DNA from: Streptococcus ruminantium
Lineage (GTDB): Bacteria; Bacillota; Bacilli; Lactobacillales; Streptococcaceae
Length of the DNA: 64,000 bases
Assembly: GCF_003609975.1 (NCBI RefSeq)
Contig: NZ_AP018400.1
Coordinates: 322,501-386,500 of the forward strand
Direction of reading: 5' to 3'
Shown in pieces: positions 1-8,246 of this stretch. The notes beneath the pieces are model-generated. The model worked only from the letters and a program-made list of their open reading frames with translations. It was not told the origin of the DNA and did no database searches. Every line of letters starts with the position of its first letter. Positions within the stretch are counted from its first letter, which is position 1. A program made the translations under genes and the position numbers.

Positions 1-1
1 T

Positions 2-1801
2 GGTCATAAAAAAAACCGTCTTCGCTTTTCTGTCAAACAAGGTGAAGTTGTTATAGCAGTTTCGTTTTTTAATCAACCTTATTTGGTGGATAAGATTGAA
101 TTGGGACAAGAATTGGCTATTTGGGGGAAGTGGGATAAGAGGAAGGCGAGTCTAACGGGTATGAAAATTCTTTCTCAAGCAACGGATGACTTGCAGCCTG
201 TATACCATGTAGCTCAGGGAATTTCACAGCTCAATTTGGTTAAAGCTATCAAAGCTGCAATTAGTCAGGGGTATTTGGATTTGTTAGATGAAAATCTACC
301 TGCTGTCTTGTTGGAGCGCTACAGACTTTTAGGACGTAAGGCAGCTGTGTATGCTATGCATTTTCCAACGAATTTTGATGAATATAAGCAAGCTTTACGC
401 CGTGTAAAGTTTGAGGAGTTATTGTATTTTCAATTGCAATTACAGCAGTTAAAATCAGCTAATCGTCAGGTTTCTAGTGGTTTGCAGATTCATTATGTAC
501 CGGAAGCCTTGGATGCTAAAATTAGGAATTTACCCTTTATTCTGACAGAAGCACAGTCACAGGCTCTTAAAGAAATACTTGCAGATATGAAATCTCCTGG
601 ACATATGAATCGTTTATTGCAGGGGGATGTTGGATCCGGAAAAACAGTGGTTGCAAGCCTAGCTATGTTTGCAACGGTGACTGCTGGTATGCAGGCAGCT
701 ATTATGGTTCCAACTGAAATCTTGGCAGAGCAACACTACGAGAGTCTGTGTCAGTTGTTCCCAGATTTGTCTATTGTCCTATTGACAGGAGGGATGAAGG
801 TTGCAGCACGTCGGACAGCTTTGGAGATGATAGCTAATGGTCAGGTGGATATAATTGTTGGGACACATGCTTTAATTCAAGAGGGAGTCATCTATCATCG
901 GTTGGGGTTGGTGGTGACAGATGAGCAGCATCGTTTTGGTGTGAAACAACGTCGTTTGTTCCGAGAAAAAGGAGATAATCCTGATGTGCTAATGATGACT
1001 GCAACGCCTATTCCTAGAACATTGGCTATTACAGCTTTTGGAGATATGGAAGTATCGGTTATCAATCAATTGCCAGCTGGTCGTAAGCCGATTATAACAC
1101 GTTGGGTGAAGCATCAGCAGTTACCTGTCGTTTTGGAATGGCTAAAAAGGGAATTACCCAATGGAGCGCAGGTTTATTTCATTTCCCCTTTGATTGAAGA
1201 ATCTGAGACGTTGGATTTGAAGAATGCGGTGGATTTACAGACTGATTTGCAGGCTTATTTTGGTGAACGGGTCATTATTGATCTACTGCATGGGAAAATG
1301 AAAAATGAAGAGAAGGATGCGATTATGCAAGCCTTTAAGGAAAGAAAAACAGACATTCTTGTTTCTACAACGGTGATTGAAGTAGGAGTCAATGTCCCTA
1401 ATGCTACAGTCATGGTTATTATGGATGCGGATCGTTTTGGTTTAAGTCAGTTACATCAATTAAGAGGGCGAGTGGGACGTGGTCATAAGCAATCCTATGC
1501 TGTTTTAGTTGCAAATCCGAAAACAGAATCTGGTAAGGAACGGATGAAGATTATGACGGAAACAACGGATGGTTTTGTGTTGGCAGAAGCAGACTTAAAG
1601 ATGCGTGGTGCGGGAGAAATTTTTGGCACGCGTCAATCTGGTTTACCCGAGTTTCAAGTAGCTAATATTATGGAGGATTATGCTATTTTAGAGGAAGCTA
1701 GGCGAGTCGCTAGTCAAATTGTTAATGAAAAAGACTGGCAAGAAAATCCAGCTTGGTCTGTGTTGCTTCCCTATCTAAAAGATAGAGAAGAATTGGATTA
1801 G
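2..1801 (+). CDS. recG: ATP-dependent DNA helicase RecG (5' end outside window)
   Basis: RecG is a superfamily 2 helicase that remodels stalled replication forks and Holliday junctions. The frame is open from base 2, so the gene starts upstream and roughly the first 70-100 residues are missing. The wedge/OB part comes first (IELGQELAIWGKWD, about bases 100-150). The helicase core follows: Walker A GDVGSGKT near 625, the DEQH box near 920, MTATPIPRT near 1000, and the C-terminal helicase motif with QLRGRVGRG near 1455. The C-terminal part (DLKMRGAGEIFGTRQSG) is typical of RecG. A terminator hairpin lies downstream. No lesion is seen. Confidence 0.95.
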   Translation, partial: GHKKNRLRFSVKQGEVVIAVSFFNQPYLVDKIELGQELAIWGKWDKRKASLTGMKILSQATDDLQPVYHVAQGISQLNLVKAIKAAISQGYLDLLDENLPAVLLERYRLLGRKAAVYAMHFPTNFDEYKQALRRVKFEELLYFQLQLQQLKSANRQVSSGLQIHYVPEALDAKIRNLPFILTEAQSQALKEILADMKSPGHMNRLLQGDVGSGKTVVASLAMFATVTAGMQAAIMVPTEILAEQHYESLCQLFPDLSIVLLTGGMKVAARRTALEMIANGQVDIIVGTHALIQEGVIYHRLGLVVTDEQHRFGVKQRRLFREKGDNPDVLMMTATPIPRTLAITAFGDMEVSVINQLPAGRKPIITRWVKHQQLPVVLEWLKRELPNGAQVYFISPLIEESETLDLKNAVDLQTDLQAYFGERVIIDLLHGKMKNEEKDAIMQAFKERKTDILVSTTVIEVGVNVPNATVMVIMDADRFGLSQLHQLRGRVGRGHKQSYAVLVANPKTESGKERMKIMTETTDGFVLAEADLKMRGAGEIFGTRQSGLPEFQVANIMEDYAILEEARRVASQIVNEKDWQENPAWSVLLPYLKDREELD

Positions 1802-1916
1802 ATATGAAAAAGAAAATGGGATAGTTTTTTCTTGTACAAAATAGTTCTAATATGATTTGTCACTGGTTTTTAATGAGCTGTCAAAATTTTCTATGCAATG
1901 AAGGGATTAAGAAATT

Positions 1917-1975
1917 AAAAACGAATGAAAAATAGTCAGTGGTTTTCTACTTGCTATTATCATTCGTTTTTTTGC
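1917..1975. terminator. Intrinsic terminator, probably bidirectional
   Basis: The arms AAAACGAATGA (1917-1928) and TCATTCGTTTT (1960-1970) pair, with an inner AATAG/CTATT extension, followed by a T run. The stem is A/T-flanked on both sides. It can therefore end recG on the plus strand and the asparaginase transcript from the minus strand. Confidence 0.75.
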
Positions 1976-2075
1976 TATTCAAAGGAGATAAACCTAAAAG
2001 TCTAAGAATGGAGTATTTGAAAAAGGAAAGGTGTAGGAGGATAAAGTGTTTTCTATTGTCTTGATTTCAAGAGGC

Positions 2076-3035
2076 TTAGCCTTGGATATAGTCAGCTAAT
2101 TCTTGATTTTTAAGCCCTGCGCTGAGGGCAATGAGGAGTTTGAGGCGAGCTTTTTGGGCATTTAGTTCTTTGACAAAGAGAATACCACTTTGTTTCAGTT
2201 GACTTCCTCCTCCTTCGTAGGCATAGACGGGTTCAGCAATGCCATTGAAGCAACGGGAAACTAGTATAATTGGGATTTGCTGTTCAAGGAGGTGTTTGAT
2301 GGCAGGTAAGATGGTTGGAGGAAGATTACCTGCTCCGAGTGCTTCGATGACCAGTCCAGAAATGCTGTTGGTAGATAGTGAATCTAGGAGGATCGACTCC
2401 ATTCCTGCATAGGCTTTAATAATAGGAACAGTTCCAGACACTTGAGAGAGGTCAAAACGAACTCTGGGTTCCGCAGTTTTAAAGTAGAGGATCTCCTGCT
2501 TTGTAGCTAGACCAAGCGGTCCATGGGTTGGTGTTTGGAAAGTCGAGACATTGGTTGTATGAGTCTTTGTCACATACTTTGCGGCATGAATTTCATCATT
2601 CATGACGACCAGGACTCCTTTGTCAGCAGATTTTTCATCGGCTGCTACACGAAGGGCTGTGTGATAGTTGTAAATACCATCGCTACCCAACTCATTTAAA
2701 GAACGCATGGCACCTGTTAGGACGATAGGTTTTTCCGGGATGGCCATAGTGTCGAGAAAATAGGCTGTCTCCTCTAAAGTATCAGTTCCGTGTGTGATGA
2801 TAAAGCCATCAAAATGGTTAGCCTCTTTCTTTATCTTTTGGTAGAGCGCCATCATGTGTTCGAGGTTGATGTGGGGGCTAGGAACATTGAAAAAATCCAA
2901 GGAAGTAATTTGGATTTCTTCTATCGGTGTATCTATTTTTGTCATAGGATTGACTGGGTTTGAGACGACCTCTCCTTGTTGATTGGCTTGCATAGAGATT
3001 GTTCCGCCTGTGTGCAATACTAGAATTCTTTTCAT
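2076..3035 (-). CDS. ansA: Type I L-asparaginase
   Basis: Hydrolyses L-asparagine to aspartate and ammonia in the cytoplasm. The protein is 319 aa, the usual size for the bacterial family. The catalytic threonine motif HTGGTIS is at residues 8-14 and the second motif THGTDTLEET at 81-90. I chose the ATG at 3035 rather than an upstream start at 3113. Family proteins begin just before the LHTGGTIS strand, and the extra 26 residues would run through the divergent promoter region. There is no signal peptide, in keeping with a cytoplasmic type I enzyme. It is divergent from the HAD phosphatase at 3107 with only about 70 bp between starts. The Shine-Dalgarno sequence is weak. Confidence 0.9.
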   Translation of the reverse strand: MKRILVLHTGGTISMQANQQGEVVSNPVNPMTKIDTPIEEIQITSLDFFNVPSPHINLEHMMALYQKIKKEANHFDGFIITHGTDTLEETAYFLDTMAIPEKPIVLTGAMRSLNELGSDGIYNYHTALRVAADEKSADKGVLVVMNDEIHAAKYVTKTHTTNVSTFQTPTHGPLGLATKQEILYFKTAEPRVRFDLSQVSGTVPIIKAYAGMESILLDSLSTNSISGLVIEALGAGNLPPTILPAIKHLLEQQIPIILVSRCFNGIAEPVYAYEGGGSQLKQSGILFVKELNAQKARLKLLIALSAGLKNQELADYIQG

Positions 3036-3054
3036 AAATTTTCTGATTCTTTCA

Positions 3055-3085
3055 AAATATGATATACTAATTGTATCATAATTTC
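3055..3085. promoter_or_regulatory. Divergent promoter region with a TATGATA/TATCATA dyad
   Basis: The space between the asparaginase and HAD genes contains TATGATA and TATCATA in inverted order around 3058-3080. Each arm gives a plausible -10 sequence on one strand (TATACT on plus, TATGAT/TACAAT-like on minus). Back-to-back promoters are the simplest reading. A regulator site cannot be excluded. Confidence 0.4.
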
Positions 3086-3106
3086 CGAGAAAGAAGGTGA
3101 GATGGG

Positions 3107-3973
3107 TTGACAATAAAGGCTGTATTTTTCGATATTGATGGTACTTTATTGACAGATAATCGTATGGTCAGTAAGTCAACAATTCTTGCTATCAATGCCT
3201 TGAAAGAAAAAGGTATTTTAGTTGGTTTGGCTACTGGTCGAGGTCCGCGTTTTATTTTACAATATATGGCTAGTCTTGGCTTGGATTTGGCAATTGCTTA
3301 TAATGGTCAATATATTTTTTCAAGGGAGGAAGTTATTTATAGTCAGGTTCTAGAGTCGAAACAGATTGAACAGATTATAGAATATGCTCAGCTGCACCGT
3401 AAGGAGCTATCTTTCGGGACTGCTAGGGGTGTATTTGGAAGTAAGATTATGAGTGCTGGGATGGGAAATTTTGCCTACCGAGTCACTCGCATGATTCCTG
3501 AGTCTTGGGCTACTTTTGTTCATTTTATTTTTAATCGTATTGTACGTTGGATTAGTCCTCAGCAACAGAACGATCTAAAAAATTTTCTACTTCAGCCTAT
3601 CTATCAGCTAATGTTGTTGGTTAGTGAGGAAGAAACGCAGATGCTGGAAGAACGGTTTTCTGATGTATCTTTTACGCGTTCAAGTCCCTATGCTACAGAT
3701 ATCATCAGTAAGGGGAACTCGAAACTGACGGGTATTTTAAGGATAGCCAAGCAATATCAATTTAGTTTAGATAATGTCATGGTATTTGGTGATTCTGATA
3801 ATGATTTTGAGATGTTGCAAGAAATCAAGTACTCGGTTGCTATGGGAAATGGGACTGTAAAAGCTAAACAAGTAGCTTCTTTTGTTACGGATACAAACAA
3901 TCAAGATGGGATTTGCAAGGCACTAATTCATTTTGGAGTGATTGAGGAGAAAGATGTTTCAGAGCAAGGATAA
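3107..3973 (+). CDS. Cof-type HAD-IIB family hydrolase
   Basis: A 288-aa member of the Cof/YidA-like haloacid dehalogenase family, which dephosphorylates small phosphorylated metabolites; the substrate is not predictable. Motif I is DIDGTLL near residues 9-15, a GLATGRG motif II lies near residue 40, and motif III/IV is GDSDND near residue 226. The start is a TTG preceded by AGGTGA six bases upstream (3095-3100), and no better ATG lies near motif I. Its 3' end overlaps the following MazG-like gene by 20 bp, so the two are probably translationally coupled. Confidence 0.9.
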   Translation: MTIKAVFFDIDGTLLTDNRMVSKSTILAINALKEKGILVGLATGRGPRFILQYMASLGLDLAIAYNGQYIFSREEVIYSQVLESKQIEQIIEYAQLHRKELSFGTARGVFGSKIMSAGMGNFAYRVTRMIPESWATFVHFIFNRIVRWISPQQQNDLKNFLLQPIYQLMLLVSEEETQMLEERFSDVSFTRSSPYATDIISKGNSKLTGILRIAKQYQFSLDNVMVFGDSDNDFEMLQEIKYSVAMGNGTVKAKQVASFVTDTNNQDGICKALIHFGVIEEKDVSEQG

Positions 3974-4472
3974 CAATTTTAATAGAGTGAGAGATTTCCA
4001 TATCTTAATGAATGGACAAATTCAGGAAGTGCCACAGGAATATGATGGGGAGACTGCTGTGCACCGTGTTGGTTTTAAGCTTGAAGAATTGGTAGAATTT
4101 TTGTATGCAGCTTCTGAAAGTGAAGAGGATTTTCATGGACGGATTGCCCAGCTTCACCAGTAGTTAGATAAAGCAGTTGAGAAGGTATGCAGCAAACGGT
4201 TAGTGGGTGTCTCTATGCGAGATCAGGTAGATGCTCTTTTGGATATTCTGTATTTTACCTATGGTTCGTTTGTTTTAATGGGGGTTGATCCAGAGCCGAT
4301 TTTCCATTTGGTTCATGCAGCCAATATGGGGAAGATATTCCCAGATGGTAGGGCACATTTTGATCCGGTTACTCATAAAATTTTAAAACCAGATGATTGG
4401 GAAGAACGCTTTGCGCCAGAGGGAAAGATTCAAGAAGAACTGAAGAGACAAATGAAAAGACTTGATCACTAA
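3954..4472 (+). pseudogene. MazG-like / phosphoribosyl-ATP pyrophosphohydrolase-like protein, interrupted by an in-frame TAG
   Basis: One continuous frame encodes a single protein broken by an amber codon at 4161-4163. The start is the ATG at 3954 after AGGAG (3945-3949). The first part ends ...GRIAQLHQ. The same frame continues after the stop with LDKAVEKV and then the conserved DALLDILYFTYGS block and a C-terminal KPDDWEERFAPEG block. These resemble the all-alpha nucleotide pyrophosphohydrolase superfamily (PRA-PH/MazG-like): the E-x-x-E helix (KLEELVEFLYA) is upstream of the stop and the second metal-binding helix is downstream. A single C-to-T change (CAG to TAG) would explain it. It could be a strain mutation, a sequencing error or a readthrough site. 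Truncated, it should be inactive. Confidence 0.85.
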
Positions 4473-4484
4473 ATCAAGTCTTTC
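4455..4484. terminator. Bidirectional terminator between convergent genes
   Basis: AAAGACTTGAT (4456-4466) pairs with ATCAAGTCTTT (4473-4483). The hairpin overlaps the stop codon of the MazG-like gene and lies just before the end of the convergent universal stress gene. Confidence 0.7.
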
Positions 4485-4487
4485 ACT

Positions 4488-4940
4488 TTATAAACTTTTC
4501 TCTCCATCTCGCACAATAAGTAAATCAATATTGGCATGGCGCATGATGTATTCAGATGAAGAACCGATAAGGAGTCGCTCGAAGGCGTTGAGACCGGTTG
4601 CTCCTAACAACATGAGATCGGCTCCTGTTTCCTTAGGAATATCTACAGCTAACAAGGTTTTTGGATTGCCAAATTCAACGCGAATCTGAACATCAATTAG
4701 CCCGGCATTCAGTGCTTCTTGCTTGTATTCTTCAAGAAGAAGTTCTGCCTCTCTTTCTAAAGACTCATAGACAGAGGCATCAAAAGCGATAACATTATGA
4801 AGAGAACGTGTATCAATAACATGAGCAATAATCAAGCGAGCTTGGTTGCGCATAGCGACATGTATAGCCTTGTGGAGAGCTAATTCGGCTCCTTTTGAAC
4901 CGTCTACAGCAACAAGAATTGTTTTATATGATTGGGTCAT
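4488..4940 (-). CDS. Universal stress protein (UspA family)
   Basis: A 150-aa single-domain Usp protein. It begins with the typical strand YKTILVAVDGS and ends with the nucleotide-binding signature GATGLNAFERLLIGSSS (G-2x-G-9x-G-S/T) followed by IDLLIVR. This signature marks the ATP-binding subgroup, which acts in stress survival by an incompletely known mechanism. I chose the ATG at 4940 because AGGAG lies eight bases upstream. The GTG at 4949 and ATG at 4946 lie too near that ribosome binding site. It is convergent with the broken MazG-like gene and divergent from the aminotransferase gene. Confidence 0.9.
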   Translation of the reverse strand: MTQSYKTILVAVDGSKGAELALHKAIHVAMRNQARLIIAHVIDTRSLHNVIAFDASVYESLEREAELLLEEYKQEALNAGLIDVQIRVEFGNPKTLLAVDIPKETGADLMLLGATGLNAFERLLIGSSSEYIMRHANIDLLIVRDGEKSL

Positions 4941-5031
4941 TACCATCACTCCTTTCAGAAGGCCGGTCTATGATAGACAGTATAGGTTACGCCCTCATTA
5001 TAAGCCTTTTGAGATAAATTGTAAAGGATTC

Positions 5032-5060
5032 TTGTACTTTTTAACCTTTTAAAGTACAAT
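5032..5060 (+). promoter_or_regulatory. Promoter with a perfect inverted repeat, upstream of the aminotransferase gene
   Basis: TTGTAC (5032-5037) and TACAAT (5055-5060) are separated by 17 bp, a good sigma-A promoter. The same bases form a perfect inverted repeat, TTGTACTTT (5032-5040) and AAAGTACAA (5051-5059), with a 10-bp spacer. One arm overlaps the -35 and the other the -10, which suggests a repressor operator. I do not recognise the regulator. Confidence 0.6.
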
Positions 5061-5088
5061 AGAACAGATAGAAAGTTGAGGTAACGGC

Positions 5089-6303
5089 ATGAAGCAGTTT
5101 AATAAATCAACAAAATTGGATGATGTAGCTTATGACATTCGTGGTCCTGTCTTGGAAGAAGCCATGCGCATGCGTGCCAATGGTGAGCAGATTTTGCGCT
5201 TGAATACAGGTAATCCTGCTGAATTTGGTTTTACGGCGCCAGATGAGGTAATCCGTGATTTGATTCATAATGCTCGAAAATCAGAGGGGTACTCTAATAG
5301 TAAAGGTATTTTTTCAGCTCGCAAGGCGATTATGCAATATTGTCAGTTGAAGAAGTTTCCAAATGTTGATATTGAAGATATTTACCTTGGAAATGGTGTT
5401 AGTGAGCTGATTGTTATGTCTATGCAAGGTTTGCTAGATAATGGTGATGAGGTTTTGGTACCTATGCCAGACTATCCATTGTGGACAGCAGCTATTAGTT
5501 TAGCAGGTGGGAAGGCTGTCCATTATATCTGTGACGAGGCGGCTGATTGGTATCCGGATTTGGAGGATATGGAGTCTAAGATTACTTCACGAACCAAGGC
5601 TATCGTACTGATCAATCCTAACAACCCAACAGGTGCTCTATATCCTAAAGAAATTTTAGAGGGGATTATTGATATTGCTCGGCGGCATGAGCTTATTATC
5701 TTTTCTGATGAAATTTATGATCGAATGGTCTTTGATGGCGCGGTTCATATTCCGATTGCTACCTTGGCTCCAGATTTGTTTGTCGTGACGATGAATGGTT
5801 TATCCAAGTCTCATCGGATTTGTGGTTTCCGAGTAGGCTGGATGGTCTTGTCAGGTCCCAAGAAGCATGTTAAGGGGTACATTGAAGGATTGAATATGTT
5901 GTCTAACATGCGACTTTGTTCCAATGTTTTAGCTCAACAAGTGGTACAAACTTCTCTTGGAGGACATCAATCTGTGGATAAATTATTGATTCCTGGGGGG
6001 CGTTTGTACGAACAGAGGGAGTTTATAACAAAAGCTATCAATGATATTCCAGGACTTTCTACTATCAAGCCTAAAGCAGGGCTGTATGTGTTTCCAAAAA
6101 TTGATCGGGAGATGTACCGGATAGATGATGATGAGCAATTTGTCTTGGATTTCCTCAAGCAGGAGAAGGTACTTTTAGTACATGGACGTGGCTTTAACTG
6201 GAAAGATCCTGACCATTTCCGTATTGTGTATCTACCACGTGTTGATGAATTGGCAGAGATTCAGGAGAAGATGACACGATTCTTGCGTCAATATCGTAGG
6301 TAA
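5089..6303 (+). CDS. Pyridoxal phosphate-dependent aminotransferase (AlaA-like)
   Basis: A 404-aa fold-type I, class I aminotransferase closest in feel to the alanine-synthesising AlaA/AlaT group, which moves amino groups between glutamate and pyruvate. Visible motifs are NPNNPTG (substrate and cofactor loop), SDEIYDRMVFDG, and GLSKSHRICGFRVGW, where Lys240 is the expected PLP Schiff-base lysine. The conserved arginine for the substrate carboxylate lies in the C-terminal FRIVYLPR block. A GAGG ribosome binding site lies ahead of the ATG at 5089. It ends in its own terminator just before codY, so it is probably monocistronic. It may serve alanine supply for peptidoglycan and protein. Confidence 0.85.
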   Translation: MKQFNKSTKLDDVAYDIRGPVLEEAMRMRANGEQILRLNTGNPAEFGFTAPDEVIRDLIHNARKSEGYSNSKGIFSARKAIMQYCQLKKFPNVDIEDIYLGNGVSELIVMSMQGLLDNGDEVLVPMPDYPLWTAAISLAGGKAVHYICDEAADWYPDLEDMESKITSRTKAIVLINPNNPTGALYPKEILEGIIDIARRHELIIFSDEIYDRMVFDGAVHIPIATLAPDLFVVTMNGLSKSHRICGFRVGWMVLSGPKKHVKGYIEGLNMLSNMRLCSNVLAQQVVQTSLGGHQSVDKLLIPGGRLYEQREFITKAINDIPGLSTIKPKAGLYVFPKIDREMYRIDDDEQFVLDFLKQEKVLLVHGRGFNWKDPDHFRIVYLPRVDELAEIQEKMTRFLRQYRR

Positions 6304-6311
6304 TCTGGTTT

Positions 6312-6346
6312 TGAAGGGTGTAAATGGGTTCTACAGCCTTCTTTTC
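6312..6346 (+). terminator. Terminator after the aminotransferase gene
   Basis: GAAGG-TGTA (from 6313) pairs with TACA-CCTTC (ending 6341), with single opposed mismatches, and is followed by TTTTC. Confidence 0.6.
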
Positions 6347-6383
6347 ATTTGATTAGAATGATTTTTGTTTTCTAATAACGGTA

Positions 6384-6428
6384 AATTTTCTGATAATTAT
6401 TGAAATTTTGTGTATTTTTTGCTATACT
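6384..6428 (+). promoter_or_regulatory. codY promoter with a CodY box
   Basis: AATTTTCTGATAATT (6384-6398) matches the CodY consensus AATTTTCWGAAAATT at 14 of 15 positions. It is directly followed by TTGAAA (6400-6405), a 17-bp spacer and TATACT (6423-6428) with an upstream TGC extension. The arrangement implies that CodY represses its own gene, as is known in other streptococci and lactococci. Confidence 0.7.
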
Positions 6429-6457
6429 GAAAGCAATTACAGAGTAAAGAGGAAAGT

Positions 6458-7246
6458 ATGACAACATTATTAGAAAAGACACGGGATATTACTTCTATTT
6501 TGAAGCGTTCCGAAGAGCAATTGGCGGAAGAATTGCCCTACAATGCCATTGCTGATCATTTATCAGCCATCATTGATTGTAACTCTTGCATTATCAATAG
6601 TGAGGGTGAGGTTTTGGGGTACCACATGAACTATAAAACAAACAATGATCGTGTGGAAGAATTTTTTCAAAATAAGCAGTTTCCCGAAGAATACGTGAGA
6701 TCTGTTGCTCGGGTTTATGATACTCAGGTCAATTTGCCTGTAGAAAGTGAGTTGACTGCTATACCAGTTGAGTTGCGTTCTACCTATCCCAATGGTTTGA
6801 CAACGATTGCTCCTATTCATGTAACGGGGATTCGATTTGGTTCCCTCATTATTTGGCGTAATGATGAGCAGTTCCATGACGATGATTTGATTCTAGTGGA
6901 GATTGCAGCAACAGTAGTTGGGATTCAATTACTCAATTTCCAAAGGGAAGAAGATGAAAAGAATATTCGTCGTCGTGCTGCAGTCAATATGGCTGTCAAT
7001 ACCCTTTCTTATTCAGAAATGAAGGCTGTTGCAGCTATTTTAGGTGAGTTGACTGGCAATGAGGGGCAGTTGACGGCCTCAGTTATTGCTGATCGTATTG
7101 GTATTACTCGATCTGTTATTGTTAATGCACTTCGTAAATTGGAAAGTGCTGGTATTATTGAAAGTCGTTCTCTGGGAATGAAAGGAACCTATCTGAAGGT
7201 TCTTATTCCGGCGATTTTTGATGAGATTAAGAAACGTGACTATTAA
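6458..7246 (+). CDS. codY: GTP- and branched-chain amino acid-sensing global regulator CodY
   Basis: A 262-aa protein, the normal CodY length. The N-terminal GAF domain, about residues 1-155, senses isoleucine/valine; in streptococci the response to GTP is weak or absent. The C-terminal winged helix-turn-helix, about residues 205-250, is clear ([20 protein letters not shown], then [16 protein letters not shown]). It represses amino acid uptake and biosynthesis genes during rich growth. The start follows AGAGGAAAGT. Its 3' end overlaps the nicotinamidase-like gene, and a CodY box lies in its own promoter. Confidence 0.97.
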   Translation: MTTLLEKTRDITSILKRSEEQLAEELPYNAIADHLSAIIDCNSCIINSEGEVLGYHMNYKTNNDRVEEFFQNKQFPEEYVRSVARVYDTQVNLPVESELTAIPVELRSTYPNGLTTIAPIHVTGIRFGSLIIWRNDEQFHDDDLILVEIAATVVGIQLLNFQREEDEKNIRRRAAVNMAVNTLSYSEMKAVAAILGELTGNEGQLTASVIADRIGITRSVIVNALRKLESAGIIESRSLGMKGTYLKVLIPAIFDEIKKRDY

Positions 7247-7798
7247 GGTGACTAAGGCGCTTATCTCAATTGACTACGTAGTAGATATGGTTGCAGCGAG
7301 TGGTAAGTTAACGGTTGGATCGCCAGCGCAGGCTATTTCTGATCGTATTGCGCAAGTCACAAGGGAGTCTTTCGAAAATGGAGACTATATTTTCTTTGCA
7401 ATTGATGCCCATAGGGAAGAGGATCATTTTCATCCAGAGATGAAGTTATTTCCTCCTCATAATATTATAGGAACACAAGGGCGTAATTTATATGGCCCTC
7501 TGGCAGATTTTTATCAGGTATATAAGCATCATGCACGTGTGCATTGGATCGATAAGCGGTATTACTCAGCTTTTTCGGGGACAGATTTGGATGTTCTTTG
7601 AGGGAGCGTAGAGTAGATACGGTGGTTCTAACAGGGGTTCTGTCAGACATCTGTGTCCTTCATACAGCTATTGATGCCTACAATAAAGGTTATCAGATTG
7701 AAGTGGTAGCATCAGCGATTGCTACCTTAACGGAGAAGCGTCATCAATTTGCGCTTAATCATCTGCGCTATGTACTCGGTGCAACGATATTAGACTAG
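7236..7798 (+). pseudogene. pncA: Nicotinamidase/isochorismatase-family cysteine hydrolase, frameshifted
   Basis: Two frames together make one isochorismatase-fold hydrolase that converts nicotinamide to nicotinate for NAD salvage. The first frame carries KALISIDYVVDM (catalytic Asp), the IDAH metal-binding block and the DKRYYSAFSGTDLDVL lysine block, then stops at 7599-7601. The other frame starts at 7598 and continues RERRVDTVVLTGVLSDICVLHTAIDAY, which holds the catalytic cysteine. Adding one base in the run around 7596-7599 (CTTTG) would join them as ...DLDVLLRERR. The start is uncertain: GTG at 7236 or 7248, or ATG at 7221. The position directly after codY is the usual streptococcal arrangement. 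The lesion separates Asp and Lys from Cys, so the product should be inactive unless the base is a sequencing miss. Confidence 0.85.
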
Positions 7799-7823
7799 TT
7801 TTCGTTGAGTATATGCATTGGAG

Positions 7824-7847
7824 ACCAGCCTTTTGGGCTGGTTTTTT
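7824..7847 (+). terminator. Terminator after the codY-pncA unit
   Basis: ACCAGCC (7824-7830), a short T-rich loop and GGCTGGT (7836-7842) are followed by a run of T. Confidence 0.85.
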
Positions 7848-7882
7848 GATAGAGAATGGTGGTATACGAGGTGATTTCTACC

Positions 7883-7911
7883 TTTTTTCAAGTCTAGAAA
7901 TATGGTATAAT
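7883..7911 (+). promoter_or_regulatory. Promoter of gatCAB
   Basis: A consensus TATAAT is at 7906-7911, with TGG just before it (extended -10). The -35 is only a T-rich TTTTTT at 7883-7888. The gatC start lies 33 bp downstream behind AGGAGG. Confidence 0.55.
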
Positions 7912-7943
7912 GAAAAATAGATTTCCATAGGAGGAAAGTAAGA

Positions 7944-8246
7944 ATGAAGATTTCTGAAGCTGAAGTCCGTCACGTTGCTAAGCTATCTAAGCTGGAATTT
8001 TCGGACCAAGAGACAGCCGCGTTTGCAACGACCTTGAGCAAGATTGTTGATATGGTTGAATTGCTCAATGAAGTGGATACAACAGGTGTTTCTGTGACGA
8101 CAACCATGGCTGATCGTAAGAACGTTTTGCGGGAAGATATTGCCCAAAAAGGCGAGAGTTGTGAAGCTTTGTTTAAAAATGTACCTGAGTCTCAAAATAA
8201 CTTTATCAAGGTACCAGCGATTTTAGATGGAGGAGGAGAAGCCTAA
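7944..8246 (+). CDS. gatC: Asp-tRNA(Asn)/Glu-tRNA(Gln) amidotransferase subunit C
   Basis: The 100-aa GatC subunit stabilises GatA in the GatCAB complex, which turns misacylated Glu-tRNA(Gln), and Asp-tRNA(Asn) where needed, into the amidated form. The family opening [13 protein letters not shown] and the C-terminal LREDIAQ...FIKVPAIL block are present. AGGAGG lies about seven bases ahead of the ATG. It leads a three-gene operon and its stop overlaps the first base of gatA. Confidence 0.95.
   Translation: MKISEAEVRHVAKLSKLEFSDQETAAFATTLSKIVDMVELLNEVDTTGVSVTTTMADRKNVLREDIAQKGESCEALFKNVPESQNNFIKVPAILDGGGEA

Noticed and set aside
7465..7650. Minus-strand 61-aa ORF over the pncA frameshift
   Set aside because: No start signal; the plus-strand frames have clear family motifs.
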